The notes: generated from the letters alone by a model not told the origin. 64,000 bases of DNA from CAZAIO01 sp964485235 (GCA_964485235.1 CAZAIO010000001.1:8663-72662), one strand, 5' to 3'; positions 16,058 to 24,825 are shown, numbered from the stretch's first letter. Translations and numbers: made by a program.

Positions 16058-16908
16058 CTATAGGTTTTATCGGGGCAGGGATTACAGGCACAGCACTATC
16101 AGTGCGGCTCGCTCAACAGGGCTATCAAGTCGTTGCAGTAGCAAGCAAAAGTATGTCATCTGCAAAAAGATTCGAGAGCCGGATACAGGGTTGCAACAGT
16201 TATAAGACCGCTCAGGAAGTTGCAGACCGGGCACAACTTGTTTTCATTACCACCCCGGACGATGTAATTTCAGATGTCGCATCAAATATTCAGTGGCACG
16301 AAGGACAATACGCCGTCCATTGTAGCGGTGCGCATTCTACGGACATCCTGGAAGCAGCACAAAAATGCGGCGCCGGCACCGGATGTTTTCATCCGTTACA
16401 AACGTTCGCAAGTATCGAACAGGCGATCGAAAACATACCCGGTTCTACATTCGCTATTGAAGCCGAAGCACCGCTATCGACCATTCTTAAAGATATGGCG
16501 ACTGCTATGAACGGAAATTGTGTGATGTTACAGGCAGGCGATAAAGTACTCTACCACGCTGCTGCGGTAATAGCCTGCAACTACCTGGTTACACTGGTCA
16601 AACTGGCAACTGACCTCTGGTCTGAATTTGGAACATCGCGGGCACAGGCTGTGAAAGCACTAATGCCGTTATTACAGGGTACGTTGAGTAATATAGAACA
16701 GGTCGGTCTCCCCGACTGCCTTACCGGGCCTATAGCACGGGGCGATATCGGAACAGTGGAAAAACATATACAGGCACTTAAAGAGAAAACACCGTCTCTA
16801 CTCAGCAGTTACAGGGAACTTGGACTTCAGACTATCCCGATTGCTGCCGCAAAAGGCAAAATCGATAGCGAGAGCGCCGAAGCTTTAAAAGCTCTTTTTA
16901 ATATTTAA
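16051..16908 (+). CDS. Rossmann-like/DUF2520 oxidoreductase, candidate ketopantoate reductase
   Basis: 285 residues. N-terminal NAD(P)-binding fold: TIGFIGAGITGTALSVRLAQ, then VFITTPDD and HCSGAHSTD. The C-terminal half matches the DUF2520 helical domain (GCFHPLQTFASIEQAI; HAAAVIACNYLVTL). The architecture resembles 6-phosphogluconate/ketopantoate reductases. It overlaps the P1 peptidase by seven bases and precedes panD by 20 bases; panD, panB and panC are present but no classical panE is. It may therefore supply ketopantoate reduction, as alternative reductases such as PanG do elsewhere. The family is sure; the reaction is inferred from context. Confidence 0.8.
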   Translation: MLTIGFIGAGITGTALSVRLAQQGYQVVAVASKSMSSAKRFESRIQGCNSYKTAQEVADRAQLVFITTPDDVISDVASNIQWHEGQYAVHCSGAHSTDILEAAQKCGAGTGCFHPLQTFASIEQAIENIPGSTFAIEAEAPLSTILKDMATAMNGNCVMLQAGDKVLYHAAAVIACNYLVTLVKLATDLWSEFGTSRAQAVKALMPLLQGTLSNIEQVGLPDCLTGPIARGDIGTVEKHIQALKEKTPSLLSSYRELGLQTIPIAAAKGKIDSESAEALKALFNI

Positions 16909-16928
16909 TTTAAACGAGGAGAACTGTA

Positions 16929-17321
16929 ATGAGGACAATGCTAAGAAGCAAAATTCATAGGGCACGGGTCACCGAGACCAATGTCTCCTACGAAGGGAGT
17001 ATCACCATCGATTCACAACTTTTAGAGGCTGCCGACATCCTTCCCTATGAAAGAGTCGAGGTGCTGAATGTAAACAACGGAGCACGCTTCAGCACATACA
17101 CAATTGAAGGAAAACGAGGGTCCGGAGAAATTTGCATTAATGGTGCAGCCGCCCGGCTCGCCGCAAAAGACGATATCGTCATCATACTCTCGTATGAATC
17201 AGTGACAAATGAGGAAGTCGGAAAAGTTAAACCCATTATGGTCTACGTAAACTCCGATAATGAAATCAAGTCCATAAAACATGCCGGAGACCATGCAGAA
17301 AATGTACTTGTAACGTTATAA
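16929..17321 (+). CDS. panD: Aspartate 1-decarboxylase proenzyme
   Basis: 130 residues. The self-processing site YEGSITID is present, with cleavage expected between Gly23 and Ser24 to create the pyruvoyl group; downstream GARFSTYTIEGKRGSGEI and NGAAARL are standard PanD segments. It makes beta-alanine from aspartate for pantothenate. GAGGAG about eight bases upstream supports ATG 16929; a second ATG at 16938 is possible. It lies in the pantothenate cluster, 15 bases before panB. Confidence 0.95.
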   Translation: MRTMLRSKIHRARVTETNVSYEGSITIDSQLLEAADILPYERVEVLNVNNGARFSTYTIEGKRGSGEICINGAAARLAAKDDIVIILSYESVTNEEVGKVKPIMVYVNSDNEIKSIKHAGDHAENVLVTL

Positions 17322-17336
17322 AAGTGAGGCGCTTTC

Positions 17337-18170
17337 ATGCGTGTGAGTATTAACGACATCAAGCAGAAGAAGCTGAACAAAGAAAAATTTGCGATGCTTA
17401 CTGCATATGATTATTCAACGGCAAAGCTGATTGAAGAAGCAGGCATCCCCATCATTTTAGTTGGTGATAGCCTCGGCACGGTTATACTTGGATATGAGTC
17501 CACTATTCCGGTGACGATAGACGTGATGATCCACCACACTAAAGCTGTTGTACGCGGAACAAAGCATGCTCTTGTAGTAGGTGATATGCCGTTTATGACA
17601 TACCACACAGATATACCTGAAGCCATGAAAAATGCAGCCCGTTTTATACAGGAAGCCGGAGCACAGGCAGTGAAGCTCGAAGGAGGAGTTGTCGTTGCTG
17701 ATACGGTAAAACGTATCGTTGATTGCGGCATACCGGTAATGGGACACATAGGGCTTACACCACAATTTATTCATCAACTGGGCGGGTTTAAAGTACAGGG
17801 AAAAACTTCGGAAGCAGCGGAACGTTTACTTAAGGACGCGATAGCCCTGGAACAGGCAGGAGTTTTCAGCATAGTACTGGAACTGGTCCCCTCACAACTT
17901 TCAAAGTTTATTACTGAAACAATAAACGTTCCTACTATTGGAATAGGAGCCGGCCCCGACTGCGACGGGCAGGTGCAGGTAATCAGCGATATGCTCGGAC
18001 TGTTTACCGACTTCGTCCCCAAACACGCCAAACAATATGCCAGATTGTCCGAAAATATAACTGCTGCAGTTAAAAGCTACATAGAAGAGGTCACATCCGG
18101 CGTTTTCCCCACTGCACAACATTCATCGTCGATAGACGAGCAAGTACTTAAAAATATTAAACGCTCATAA
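17337..18170 (+). CDS. panB: 3-methyl-2-oxobutanoate hydroxymethyltransferase
   Basis: 277 residues. Conserved PanB stretches: MLTAYDYSTAKLIEEAGI, VGDSLGTVILGY, VVGDMPFMTYH, AVKLEGG, GHIGLTPQ and PTIGIGAGPDCDGQ. It adds a hydroxymethyl group from methylene-tetrahydrofolate to ketoisovalerate, making ketopantoate. Four bases separate it from panC, so the two are probably translationally coupled. Confidence 0.96.
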   Translation: MRVSINDIKQKKLNKEKFAMLTAYDYSTAKLIEEAGIPIILVGDSLGTVILGYESTIPVTIDVMIHHTKAVVRGTKHALVVGDMPFMTYHTDIPEAMKNAARFIQEAGAQAVKLEGGVVVADTVKRIVDCGIPVMGHIGLTPQFIHQLGGFKVQGKTSEAAERLLKDAIALEQAGVFSIVLELVPSQLSKFITETINVPTIGIGAGPDCDGQVQVISDMLGLFTDFVPKHAKQYARLSENITAAVKSYIEEVTSGVFPTAQHSSSIDEQVLKNIKRS

Positions 18171-18174
18171 TATT

Positions 18175-19008
18175 ATGGAAATTGCAGAAACAATCGATAA
18201 AATAAAGTCCCTGACACGCGCAATGTCCGGCTCGGTTGGCTTCGTCCCTACGATGGGATTCCTTCATGAAGGGCATTTGTCACTTGTCCGTAAAGCCCGT
18301 GAAGAAAACGACGTCGTTGTAGTAAGTATTTTCGTCAATCCGACACAGTTCGGGAAGAACGAGGATTTCGGCAGCTATCCACGGAACTTTAAACAGGATA
18401 TCGAAATGCTGCAAAAAGAGCAGACCGACATCGTATTTTTCCCTTCAGCAGTCGAGATGTATCCCGACGGATTTGACAGCTGGGTGGAGGTCAAACAGGT
18501 TACCGACCATCTTGAAGGTATTTGCCGTCCGGGCCATTTTCAGGGAGTCACTACAGTCGTTGCCAAGTTATTTAACATTGTTGAACCGGACAGGGCGTAT
18601 TTCGGACAGAAGGATGCCCAACAGGCAATTGTTATACAAAAAATGGTCCGGGACTTGAATATGAACCTTGATGTGATCGTCCTTCCTACCTGCAGGGAAA
18701 GTGACGGGCTGGCAATGAGCAGCCGTAATACCTATCTCACTCCGGAAGAGCGCAATATAGCTGCAGTTCTCTTTCGCGCATTAACTCTTTCCAGAGCTCT
18801 GTATGAAAAAGGAGAAAAAGACGCTGCATTTATCAGACAGGAAATGCAGAAAATGATCGAAAAAGAAAAGTTCACCTTTGTTGAATATATAAGCATCGCA
18901 GATGAACGTACACTCGAAGAACTGACGGAAATCACTCCGCCCGCGCTTGTATCCCTCGCTGTAAAAGTCGGTAAGACAAGGCTGATCGATAATATTGTGC
19001 TGAAATAG
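18175..19008 (+). CDS. panC: Pantothenate synthetase
   Basis: 277 residues. Contains the HIGH-like PTMGFLHEGHLSL and the KMSKS-like AMSSRNTYL, plus FVNPTQFG and AYFGQKDAQQ. It joins pantoate and beta-alanine using ATP. The ATG at 18175 lies four bases after the panB stop and has no ribosome site of its own, which suggests re-initiation after panB. It is the last gene of the cluster; a 925-base non-coding region follows. Confidence 0.96.
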   Translation: MEIAETIDKIKSLTRAMSGSVGFVPTMGFLHEGHLSLVRKAREENDVVVVSIFVNPTQFGKNEDFGSYPRNFKQDIEMLQKEQTDIVFFPSAVEMYPDGFDSWVEVKQVTDHLEGICRPGHFQGVTTVVAKLFNIVEPDRAYFGQKDAQQAIVIQKMVRDLNMNLDVIVLPTCRESDGLAMSSRNTYLTPEERNIAAVLFRALTLSRALYEKGEKDAAFIRQEMQKMIEKEKFTFVEYISIADERTLEELTEITPPALVSLAVKVGKTRLIDNIVLK

Positions 19009-19290
19009 GATACGTCTGAGTTCCGGTATACCTACGCATACCCCATTAAAAACCCGAACGATTGACCGCACGCCCAATTTCTGATACACTTCCCAACTGG
19101 TCATTTTGTTGGTTATTTCTTACTGCCTGCTATATTATGCTGTCTTTGTATCGTCAAGGCAGTAATACCCGTTAAAGTGAAACATGGACGGTGTTGCTCA
19201 AGTGACAAAAGGAAAGCCGGTCTCCGGTTACCAGTATTATTACCCGTTTTATCCTGACAAACGCGGGAAAAAAGGTGACAGGTATCCGCC

Positions 19291-19320
19291 TTGACTGAGA
19301 CTACCTCTGCTGCTTATAAT
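19291..19320 (+). promoter_or_regulatory. Putative promoter within the long leader region
   Basis: TTGACT at 19291-19296 and a perfect TATAAT at 19315-19320, 18-bp spacer. Transcription would begin near 19326, at the 5' edge of the candidate structured RNA. Confidence 0.6.
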
Positions 19321-19322
19321 AG

Positions 19323-19440
19323 ACTGGTTTTGCTCCGGTATTTCACAGGTAGCAGTCCTGCCTTGAGCAAACCTGTTGCAAGCAGGTGAGAAAAATTAAA
19401 GGGGAATCAAGGCTTTTTATTAACAAACCAGTTTTCCCCT
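19323..19440 (+). ncRNA. Candidate structured RNA with alternative pairings
   Basis: ACTGGTTTTG at 19323-19332 can pair with CAAACCAGT at 19424-19432, closing a domain of about 110 bases. The same 5' segment (GGTTTTGCTC, 19326-19335) can instead pair with GAGCAAACC at 19365-19373. A CCTGT/GCAGG hairpin (19372-19386) and AGGGGAA (19400-19406) pairing with TTCCCCT (19434-19440) add further structure. The coincidence with a promoter start suggests a regulatory leader or small RNA. No known family recognised; a chance arrangement cannot be excluded. Confidence 0.3.
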
Positions 19441-19933
19441 GATAATGCCAGGTTCGCTCCTGCCGTTGTCCCGGTAGGAAATTAATTAAATAGAATCGGC
19501 TCTTTTCATACACAGGACGCCATATCAGAAACCCGTTATTCAATTGATACGGTATCCCGATTGGTAACCTGTATGCAAAGCTGCCGGAAGAATACAAATA
19601 AAAATTTTGTTTTCTATTACCGATTATAAATAATGAGCAGGGTTAAAAATTTGCCATCAAGTCATAGTAGTCCAGTGCCCGATCTTCCTGATAACCGGGG
19701 AATTAAACTGCCGCTCAATACAAGAAATATTTCTGTACCACGCGGCCTCTCAGGGCAAATAACGTACAAGAATGTATCCGGGAACATTAATTTCTTTTTT
19801 ACAGTATTACGCAGTTCCCATCATTTCTTCACAGGATTTCTGAATACAGTCACTAAACGCGTAATAATCGGCAATGTATCGTATTTCCTTAATACAATGT
19901 CATACATCGTAATGACTGAGGAGGTCTTTTAAC

Positions 19934-22129
19934 ATGGCTGAGATATCGATAACAATAGACGGACAACAGGTAAAAGCTGAGAGCGAAATGACCATATATC
20001 AAGCTGCTGAAAAAGCAGGCATTTATATCCCCGGACTATGTGCTCATCCTGACCTGCCACCCTCCGGAGAATGTGGCCTCTGCCTTGTCTCAATCGAAGG
20101 ACAAGCAGACCTCGTACTGTCCTGTACTACAAAAGTCTCAGAAAATACCGTAATCACGACCAACTCTCCTGAAATACGGGCGAAGCAAAGCGAAGTACTG
20201 AATAAGATCCTCGCGGAACATCCCACCGCCTGTCTAACCTGCTGGCGAAAAGAACGCTGTAACCCGTTCGATATATGCCTCAGAAATATCGCCGTCACCG
20301 AACGATGTGTGACCTGTCCGGAAAATGGAAGGTGCGAATTACAAAAAGTAGTCGATTTTTTCGATATTACCTGTGAAACAGTACCATATACATACAGAGA
20401 TCTGCCGATTAATACAGATAATCCGTTTTTCGATCTCGATTATAATCTTTGCATTGCATGCGGACGTTGCGTTCGCGCTTGCGGCGACCTGCGTGGCATA
20501 AAAGCATTGGATTTTATTGAAATGGACGGTTATCGTGTAGCTGGTCCGGTTAATGGAACCCATAAAGATTCCGGATGCAAATACTGCTTTACCTGTGTGG
20601 AAGTTTGCCCTACCGGAGCGCTAGTCGATAAAGTGGCTCGCTATCATTCTATAGCTGAATGGGAAGCATACGTCGTTCCGTGCAAAGAAGCATGCCCGGC
20701 ACATATAGATATTCCGCGTTATATTAATTACATCGCACAGGGGAAATACAGTGAAGCGCTTGCAGTGATACGGGAGAAAGTTCCGTTTCCGGGATCGCTC
20801 GGACGTGTGTGTATTCATCCCTGTGAACAGGCATGTAGACGGGGCAATTTAAATATAGATGAACCGCTCTGTATTAAATTCCTTAAGCGGTTCGCCGCAG
20901 ACCACGATACGGAATTGTGGAAAAAGAACTCCAGGATGGAGCCGTCGACAGGAAAGAAGGTTGCTGTAATCGGTTCCGGCCCTGCCGGACTGACTGCAGC
21001 GTATTATCTGGCAAAGAAAGGACATTCGGTAACAATATTTGAAGCATTACCCGAGACCGGCGGTATGATGAGAGTGGGAATCCCGTCTTATCGCTTGCCT
21101 CGTGAAATATTGGATGCAGAAATAAAAGAAATAGAAAACGTGGGAGTGGAAATCAGGACCGGTGTAAGAATCGAATCACTGGATAATGTATTCGAACAGG
21201 GTTACGATTCCATTTTTATCGGCATAGGAGCACACAAAGGAACCAAATCGGGGATCGATGGTGAAAGCGGTCCCGGCGTACTGGACGGAGTAGACTTTCT
21301 CCGCAAAGTCAGCTTGGGTGAAAAGGTCACAATAGGAAAAAGGATAGCGGTATTCGGTGGAGGAAATGCAGCAATTGACTGCGCACGGGTTGCAAAGCGG
21401 ATTGGAGCCGAAGAGGTAACAATTCTTTATCGCCGTACCCGCGCAGAAATGCCTGCGGCTGCGGAAGAAGTCGAGGAAGCAATACATGAAGGCATAAAAA
21501 TTATTTTCCTCGTCAATCCCACCGGAATAAAACCGAAAGAAAACAGCTGCCTTGATACAGAATGTCTGCGAATGGAACTGGGAGAACCGGACGCAAGCGG
21601 GAGACGCCGTCCTGTCCCGATAAAAGGGAGTGAGTTCATCACGGAATTCGATAATTTCATTTCAAGTATCGGTCAAACGGCAGATATTCCGGAGCAGTTC
21701 AAAGTGGAGATCGGGAGAGGAAATGTTATCAAAGTGAGCAACAGGAATCTGGAAACAAGCCGAAAGGGTGTATTTGCCGGTGGCGATATAGTCACAGGCC
21801 CGGCATCCGTCATTGGAGCCATTGCACAGGGCAGACAGGCAGCCGGCTCTATAGATAGATACCTGGGCGGAAATGGAATTATCGATGAGGAACTCATACC
21901 CTTTGAGACACCCGATAAATGGTTTGGACAGGACCTCTCATTTACGGATAAACACCAGCCGGTAATGCCGGGCATAGATGTAAAAGAGAGAATGAAAGGT
22001 TTTGTCGAAGTTGAACTCGGGTATGATGAAACTGTCGCGATCGAAGAAGCTAAACGCTGTTTCCGGTGCGATATGAGACTCCGTCTGTCCAGCCCCATGT
22101 TACCGCCTGCAAAAGTTAAATCAGCATAG
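19934..22129 (+). CDS. NuoG-like iron-sulfur domain fused to a GltD-like flavoprotein
   Basis: 731 residues. Residues 1-75: [2Fe-2S] ferredoxin domain (Cys36, 47, 50, 64). Then a His96-x3-Cys100-x2-Cys103-x5-Cys109 motif as in NuoG, and, unusually, a second C-x2-C-x5-C (Cys125-134, ending CELQ). Two [4Fe-4S] motifs follow: CIACGRCVRAC (173-183) and CKYCFTCVEVC (215-225). From about residue 250 the protein is a glutamate synthase small-subunit-like oxidoreductase: CKEACPAHIDIPRYI, GSGPAGLTAAYYLA (FAD) and FGGGNAAIDCARVAKRIG (NAD(P)). It is followed after 14 bases by nfnA and nfnB. It likely feeds electrons between NAD(P)H and ferredoxin or a partner enzyme; the partner is unknown. Confidence 0.88.
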   Translation: MAEISITIDGQQVKAESEMTIYQAAEKAGIYIPGLCAHPDLPPSGECGLCLVSIEGQADLVLSCTTKVSENTVITTNSPEIRAKQSEVLNKILAEHPTACLTCWRKERCNPFDICLRNIAVTERCVTCPENGRCELQKVVDFFDITCETVPYTYRDLPINTDNPFFDLDYNLCIACGRCVRACGDLRGIKALDFIEMDGYRVAGPVNGTHKDSGCKYCFTCVEVCPTGALVDKVARYHSIAEWEAYVVPCKEACPAHIDIPRYINYIAQGKYSEALAVIREKVPFPGSLGRVCIHPCEQACRRGNLNIDEPLCIKFLKRFAADHDTELWKKNSRMEPSTGKKVAVIGSGPAGLTAAYYLAKKGHSVTIFEALPETGGMMRVGIPSYRLPREILDAEIKEIENVGVEIRTGVRIESLDNVFEQGYDSIFIGIGAHKGTKSGIDGESGPGVLDGVDFLRKVSLGEKVTIGKRIAVFGGGNAAIDCARVAKRIGAEEVTILYRRTRAEMPAAAEEVEEAIHEGIKIIFLVNPTGIKPKENSCLDTECLRMELGEPDASGRRRPVPIKGSEFITEFDNFISSIGQTADIPEQFKVEIGRGNVIKVSNRNLETSRKGVFAGGDIVTGPASVIGAIAQGRQAAGSIDRYLGGNGIIDEELIPFETPDKWFGQDLSFTDKHQPVMPGIDVKERMKGFVEVELGYDETVAIEEAKRCFRCDMRLRLSSPMLPPAKVKSA

Positions 22130-22143
22130 CAACGGAGGAATAG

Positions 22144-22977
22144 ATGTACAAAATTGTAGCCAAGGAGAAACTTAATCCGGTAATCGACTACATAAGAGTG
22201 GAAGCACCTGCAGTAGCAAAGAAAGCACAGGCCGGACAATTCGTAGTAATCCGCGTCGACGAAGTGGGTGAGCGGATTCCGTTAACACTGGCAGACTGGG
22301 ATGCAAAAGAAGGCACAGTTACCCTGGTAGCCATGAAAGTCGGGACCTCGACCTATAAATTATCCAGCCTGAATACCGGAGATAGTATACTCAACCTTGT
22401 TGGTCCGCTTGGGCTGGCATCAGATATCGAAGATTTTGGAACCGTAATATGTGTAGGGGGCGGTGTAGGAATAGCGCCCGTCTATCCGATAGCCCGTTCG
22501 CTTAAAAAAGCGGGAAACAAGGTCATTTCGATAATAGGAGCACGAAATAAAGACCTTTTATTCTGGGAAGACAGAATGAAAAGCGTAAGCGATGAACTTG
22601 TTGTAACCACCGATGACGGCTCATACGCAAGAAAAGGGCTTGTGACTGAACCGTTGAAAGAGTTTTTACAAAAAGAAAAAGTAGCCCGTGTAATTGCCAT
22701 CGGGCCGGCAATAATGATGAAATTTTGCTCGCTTACTACCAAAGAATTTAACGTACCGACATTTGTAAGTCTCAATTCAATTATGGTCGATGGTACGGGG
22801 ATGTGCGGTTGCTGCCGTGTCTCCGTAGGAGATAAAACAAAATTTGCATGTGTGGATGGACCTGACTTCGACGGACATGAGGTTGACTGGGACGTACTCG
22901 CTAAAAGACAGCAGAGTTATCTAAACCAGGAAAAGAAGTCCATGGAATTATGGGAATGCCACTGTAAAAAAGCCTGA
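22144..22977 (+). CDS. nfnA: NfnA/SudB-type FAD/NAD-binding subunit (ferredoxin-NADP oxidoreductase small subunit)
   Basis: 277 residues of the dihydroorotate dehydrogenase electron-transfer subunit family. The N-terminal FAD barrel has GERIPLTLADW; the NAD site is CVGGGVGIAPVYPIARSLK. The C-terminal [2Fe-2S] motif VDGTGMCGCCRVSVG plus a later Cys fits the Asp-plus-three-Cys cluster known from NfnA. With NfnB it performs flavin-based bifurcation between NADH, ferredoxin and NADP in anaerobes; sulfide dehydrogenase SudB is the alternative name. GGAGG precedes the ATG and nfnB follows 15 bases later. Confidence 0.88.
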   Translation: MYKIVAKEKLNPVIDYIRVEAPAVAKKAQAGQFVVIRVDEVGERIPLTLADWDAKEGTVTLVAMKVGTSTYKLSSLNTGDSILNLVGPLGLASDIEDFGTVICVGGGVGIAPVYPIARSLKKAGNKVISIIGARNKDLLFWEDRMKSVSDELVVTTDDGSYARKGLVTEPLKEFLQKEKVARVIAIGPAIMMKFCSLTTKEFNVPTFVSLNSIMVDGTGMCGCCRVSVGDKTKFACVDGPDFDGHEVDWDVLAKRQQSYLNQEKKSMELWECHCKKA

Positions 22978-22992
22978 TTTTGGAGGATAGCG

Positions 22993-24411
22993 TTGGAAGA
23001 ACAAGCAAAACCGAAAATTGATTTAAATCGAGTACCCATGCCTCATCAGGACCCCAAGGTCCGGGCAAAAAATTACGATGAAGTTGCCGTCGGATACACA
23101 CATGAAATGGCATTACAGGAAGCCAATCGCTGTATTCAGTGTAAAAAACGCCCGTGCGTTTCCGGCTGCCCCGTAAATGTAGATATACCGGAATTTATTG
23201 CGGCAATCAGGAACAATGATATGCCCGGTGCGGTCAAAGCATTAAAGGGAAAGAACAGCCTTCCCGGCATCTGCGGACGCGTTTGTCCTCAAGAAACACA
23301 ATGTGAAAGTCTCTGTACACTGGGAAAGAAAGGTGCACCGGTTGCTATCGGCCGTCTGGAGCGGTTTGTTGCCGATTGGGAACGAAATTCAAAAGGAGCA
23401 ACAGGAACACAATCATCTGATATTGCCCCGTCATCGGGGAAGAAAGTAGCCGTCATCGGCTCGGGACCTGCCGGACTTACATGCGCGGCAGACCTTGCTA
23501 AAATGGGACATAAAGTCACCATGTTCGAGGCGCTTCATGTAGCGGGAGGCGTCCTTATGTACGGCATTCCGGAGTTCCGTTTACCGAAGGCTATCGTGCA
23601 GAACGAAGTAAAATATATACAATCGCTGGGTGTTGAGCTAAATCTTGACTCAGTTATGGGTAAGCTGGAAACGGTAGATGAACTGCTTCAGAACGGGTAT
23701 GATGCTGTATTTCTGGGAACAGGCGCGGGATTGCCGATGTTCCAGAATATACCCGGTGAAAACTTCAACGGAGTGTACTCGGCGAATGAGTTTCTCACCA
23801 GGATCAACCTTATGAAAGCATACCTTTTCCCGGAATACGATACGCCCATCATGGTCGGTAAAAGGGTTGCTGTAGTCGGAGGCGGTAATGTTGCCATGGA
23901 CTCTGCCCGCTGTGCACTCAGGCTGGGCGCGGACGAAGTATATATCATCTACCGCAGGTCAAAGGCAGAAATGCCTGCCCGTCGCGAAGAGGTTGAAAAC
24001 GCAGAAGAGGAAGGAATAATATTTAAATTCCTCACCAACCCCAAAAGCTATCTCGGCGATGAACGAGGCTGGGTAAAAGCAATCGAATGTTATGAGATGG
24101 AGCTCGGTGAACCCGATGAAAGCGGACGCCGCCGCCCTGTAGTGAAACCGAACAGCGAATTCGCCATCGATATCGATGTCGCGGTAGTTGCACTGGGAAC
24201 GACACCGAACCCGCTTATCCCGTCGACCACAGATGGACTCGAAACGACAAAACGCGGCACAGTAGTTGCCGATGAAGAAACGGGAAAGACCATGAAAGAT
24301 CGTGTCTGGGCCGGTGGCGACGTGGTAACCGGCGCTGCAACAGTTATCAGCGCGATGGGAGCCGGAAAAAGAGCGGCAGCTTCAATAGATGCCTTTTTAA
24401 AAGGAAAATAA
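22993..24411 (+). CDS. nfnB: NfnB/SudA/GltA-type NADPH-dependent oxidoreductase
   Basis: 472 residues, the standard length. N-terminal [4Fe-4S] motifs (CIQCKKRPCVSGCPV; CGRVCPQETQCESLC), FAD site GSGPAGLTCAADLAKMG and NADP site VGGGNVAMDSARCALRLG; the C-terminus ends in VWAGGDVVTGAATVISAMGA. The start is TTG 22993, chosen because GGAGG at 22982-22986 is correctly spaced. As the bifurcating subunit it would couple NADPH to NAD and ferredoxin with NfnA. Its flavoprotein half resembles that of the upstream 731-residue protein, so the operon holds two related modules. Confidence 0.9.
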   Translation: MEEQAKPKIDLNRVPMPHQDPKVRAKNYDEVAVGYTHEMALQEANRCIQCKKRPCVSGCPVNVDIPEFIAAIRNNDMPGAVKALKGKNSLPGICGRVCPQETQCESLCTLGKKGAPVAIGRLERFVADWERNSKGATGTQSSDIAPSSGKKVAVIGSGPAGLTCAADLAKMGHKVTMFEALHVAGGVLMYGIPEFRLPKAIVQNEVKYIQSLGVELNLDSVMGKLETVDELLQNGYDAVFLGTGAGLPMFQNIPGENFNGVYSANEFLTRINLMKAYLFPEYDTPIMVGKRVAVVGGGNVAMDSARCALRLGADEVYIIYRRSKAEMPARREEVENAEEEGIIFKFLTNPKSYLGDERGWVKAIECYEMELGEPDESGRRRPVVKPNSEFAIDIDVAVVALGTTPNPLIPSTTDGLETTKRGTVVADEETGKTMKDRVWAGGDVVTGAATVISAMGAGKRAAASIDAFLKGK

Positions 24412-24421
24412 GCGAAATAGA

Positions 24422-24449
24422 ATATAAGCACTTGACAAAGTGCTTATAT
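24422..24449. promoter_or_regulatory. Perfect 12-bp inverted repeat over the -35 box of the trpB2 promoter
   Basis: ATATAAGCACTT (24422-24433) and its exact complement (24438-24449) flank GACA. The repeat straddles the TTGACA at 24432-24437. It is not followed by a U-run, so it is a better operator candidate than a terminator, although it sits only 11 bases after nfnB. Confidence 0.6.
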
Positions 24450-24460
24450 ATATTTACAAT
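24432..24460 (+). promoter_or_regulatory. Promoter of the T-box/trpB2 transcript
   Basis: TTGACA at 24432-24437 and TACAAT at 24455-24460 with an ideal 17-bp spacer; start expected near 24467, just ahead of the T-box leader. Confidence 0.85.
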
Positions 24461-24479
24461 TCACGCAATTAAATAATGT

Positions 24480-24756
24480 AAAGGCTTTGAGCAAGACTAG
24501 TAAATCTTATGCGAAGCTACAGAGAACCGGGTTAGCTGGAAACCGGTGCCAGCGGTAAGGTTGAATGGACTTGGGAGCCGCAAACCGAAAGAGCAGATAC
24601 TTGAGTAGGCTTTGACGCAAAGGGTAGCGTTATCACAATCCAGGGTATCACTTCACATGTTGTGAAGCCGTACCTGAAAGAGACAGTCGAAAGACTAACA
24701 AGGGTGGTACCGCGAAAGCAAGCCTCTCGCCCCTTGAGCGAGAGGCTTATTTTTTT
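24480..24756 (+). promoter_or_regulatory. Tryptophan-specific T-box leader
   Basis: All landmarks of a T-box are present: the Stem I bulge GAAGCTACAGAGAACC, the distal loop GCTGGAAACC, the specifier region GTTGAATGGACTTGG with TGG (Trp) at 24566-24568, the antiterminator box AGGGTGGTACCGCG (24701-24714) and a terminator with an 11-bp stem AAGCCTCTCGC (24720-24730) plus seven U residues. Uncharged tRNA-Trp binding would switch off termination and raise trpB2 expression when tryptophan is scarce. The specifier identity agrees with the downstream gene. Confidence 0.93.
24720..24756 (+). terminator. T-box intrinsic terminator
   Basis: AAGCCTCTCGC pairs with GCGAGAGGCTT (24738-24748) around a CCCTTGA loop, followed by AT and a T-run. 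It competes with the antiterminator formed by AGGGTGGTACCGCG upstream. Confidence 0.92.
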
Positions 24757-24771
24757 ACACGGGAGGAAAAG

Positions 24772-24825
24772 ATGGCAGATGTAATAATAAAGATGTGGCC
24801 CCTGAGGGGCCTTAAGTTCGATTAA
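24772..24825 (+). CDS. 17-codon leader ORF with a Trp codon between T-box and trpB2
   Basis: GGGAGG at 24761-24766 lies five bases before an ATG that opens a 17-residue frame ([17 protein letters not shown]) ending TAA. The single Trp codon is followed by a GGCCCC-TGA-GGGGCC hairpin. This would add translational sensing of Trp-tRNA after the T-box decision. The strong ribosome site supports translation; the peptide may still be a chance frame. Confidence 0.4.
   Translation: MADVIIKMWPLRGLKFD

Larger units (their letters stand above)
19009..19933. other. Long non-coding region between panC and the NuoG/GltD-like gene
   Basis: About 925 bases with no convincing gene on either strand. Two short open frames (19343-19597 minus, 19633-19932 plus) have low-complexity composition and no supported starts. 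The region contains a hairpin AGCCGG-TCT-CCGGTT near 19214, a promoter at 19291-19320 and a block of mutually exclusive stems at 19323-19440. From that promoter the next gene would have a leader of about 600 bases. The ribosome site GAGGAGG directly precedes 19934. Confidence 0.6.

Noticed and set aside
19343..19932. Two open frames (84 and 99 codons) in the panC-NuoG/GltD gap
   Set aside because: No ribosome sites, non-protein-like composition and overlap with candidate RNA structure; treated as non-coding.
24412..24450. Intrinsic terminator after nfnB
   Set aside because: The inverted repeat is perfect but lacks a U-run and contains the -35 box of the next promoter; operator is the better reading.
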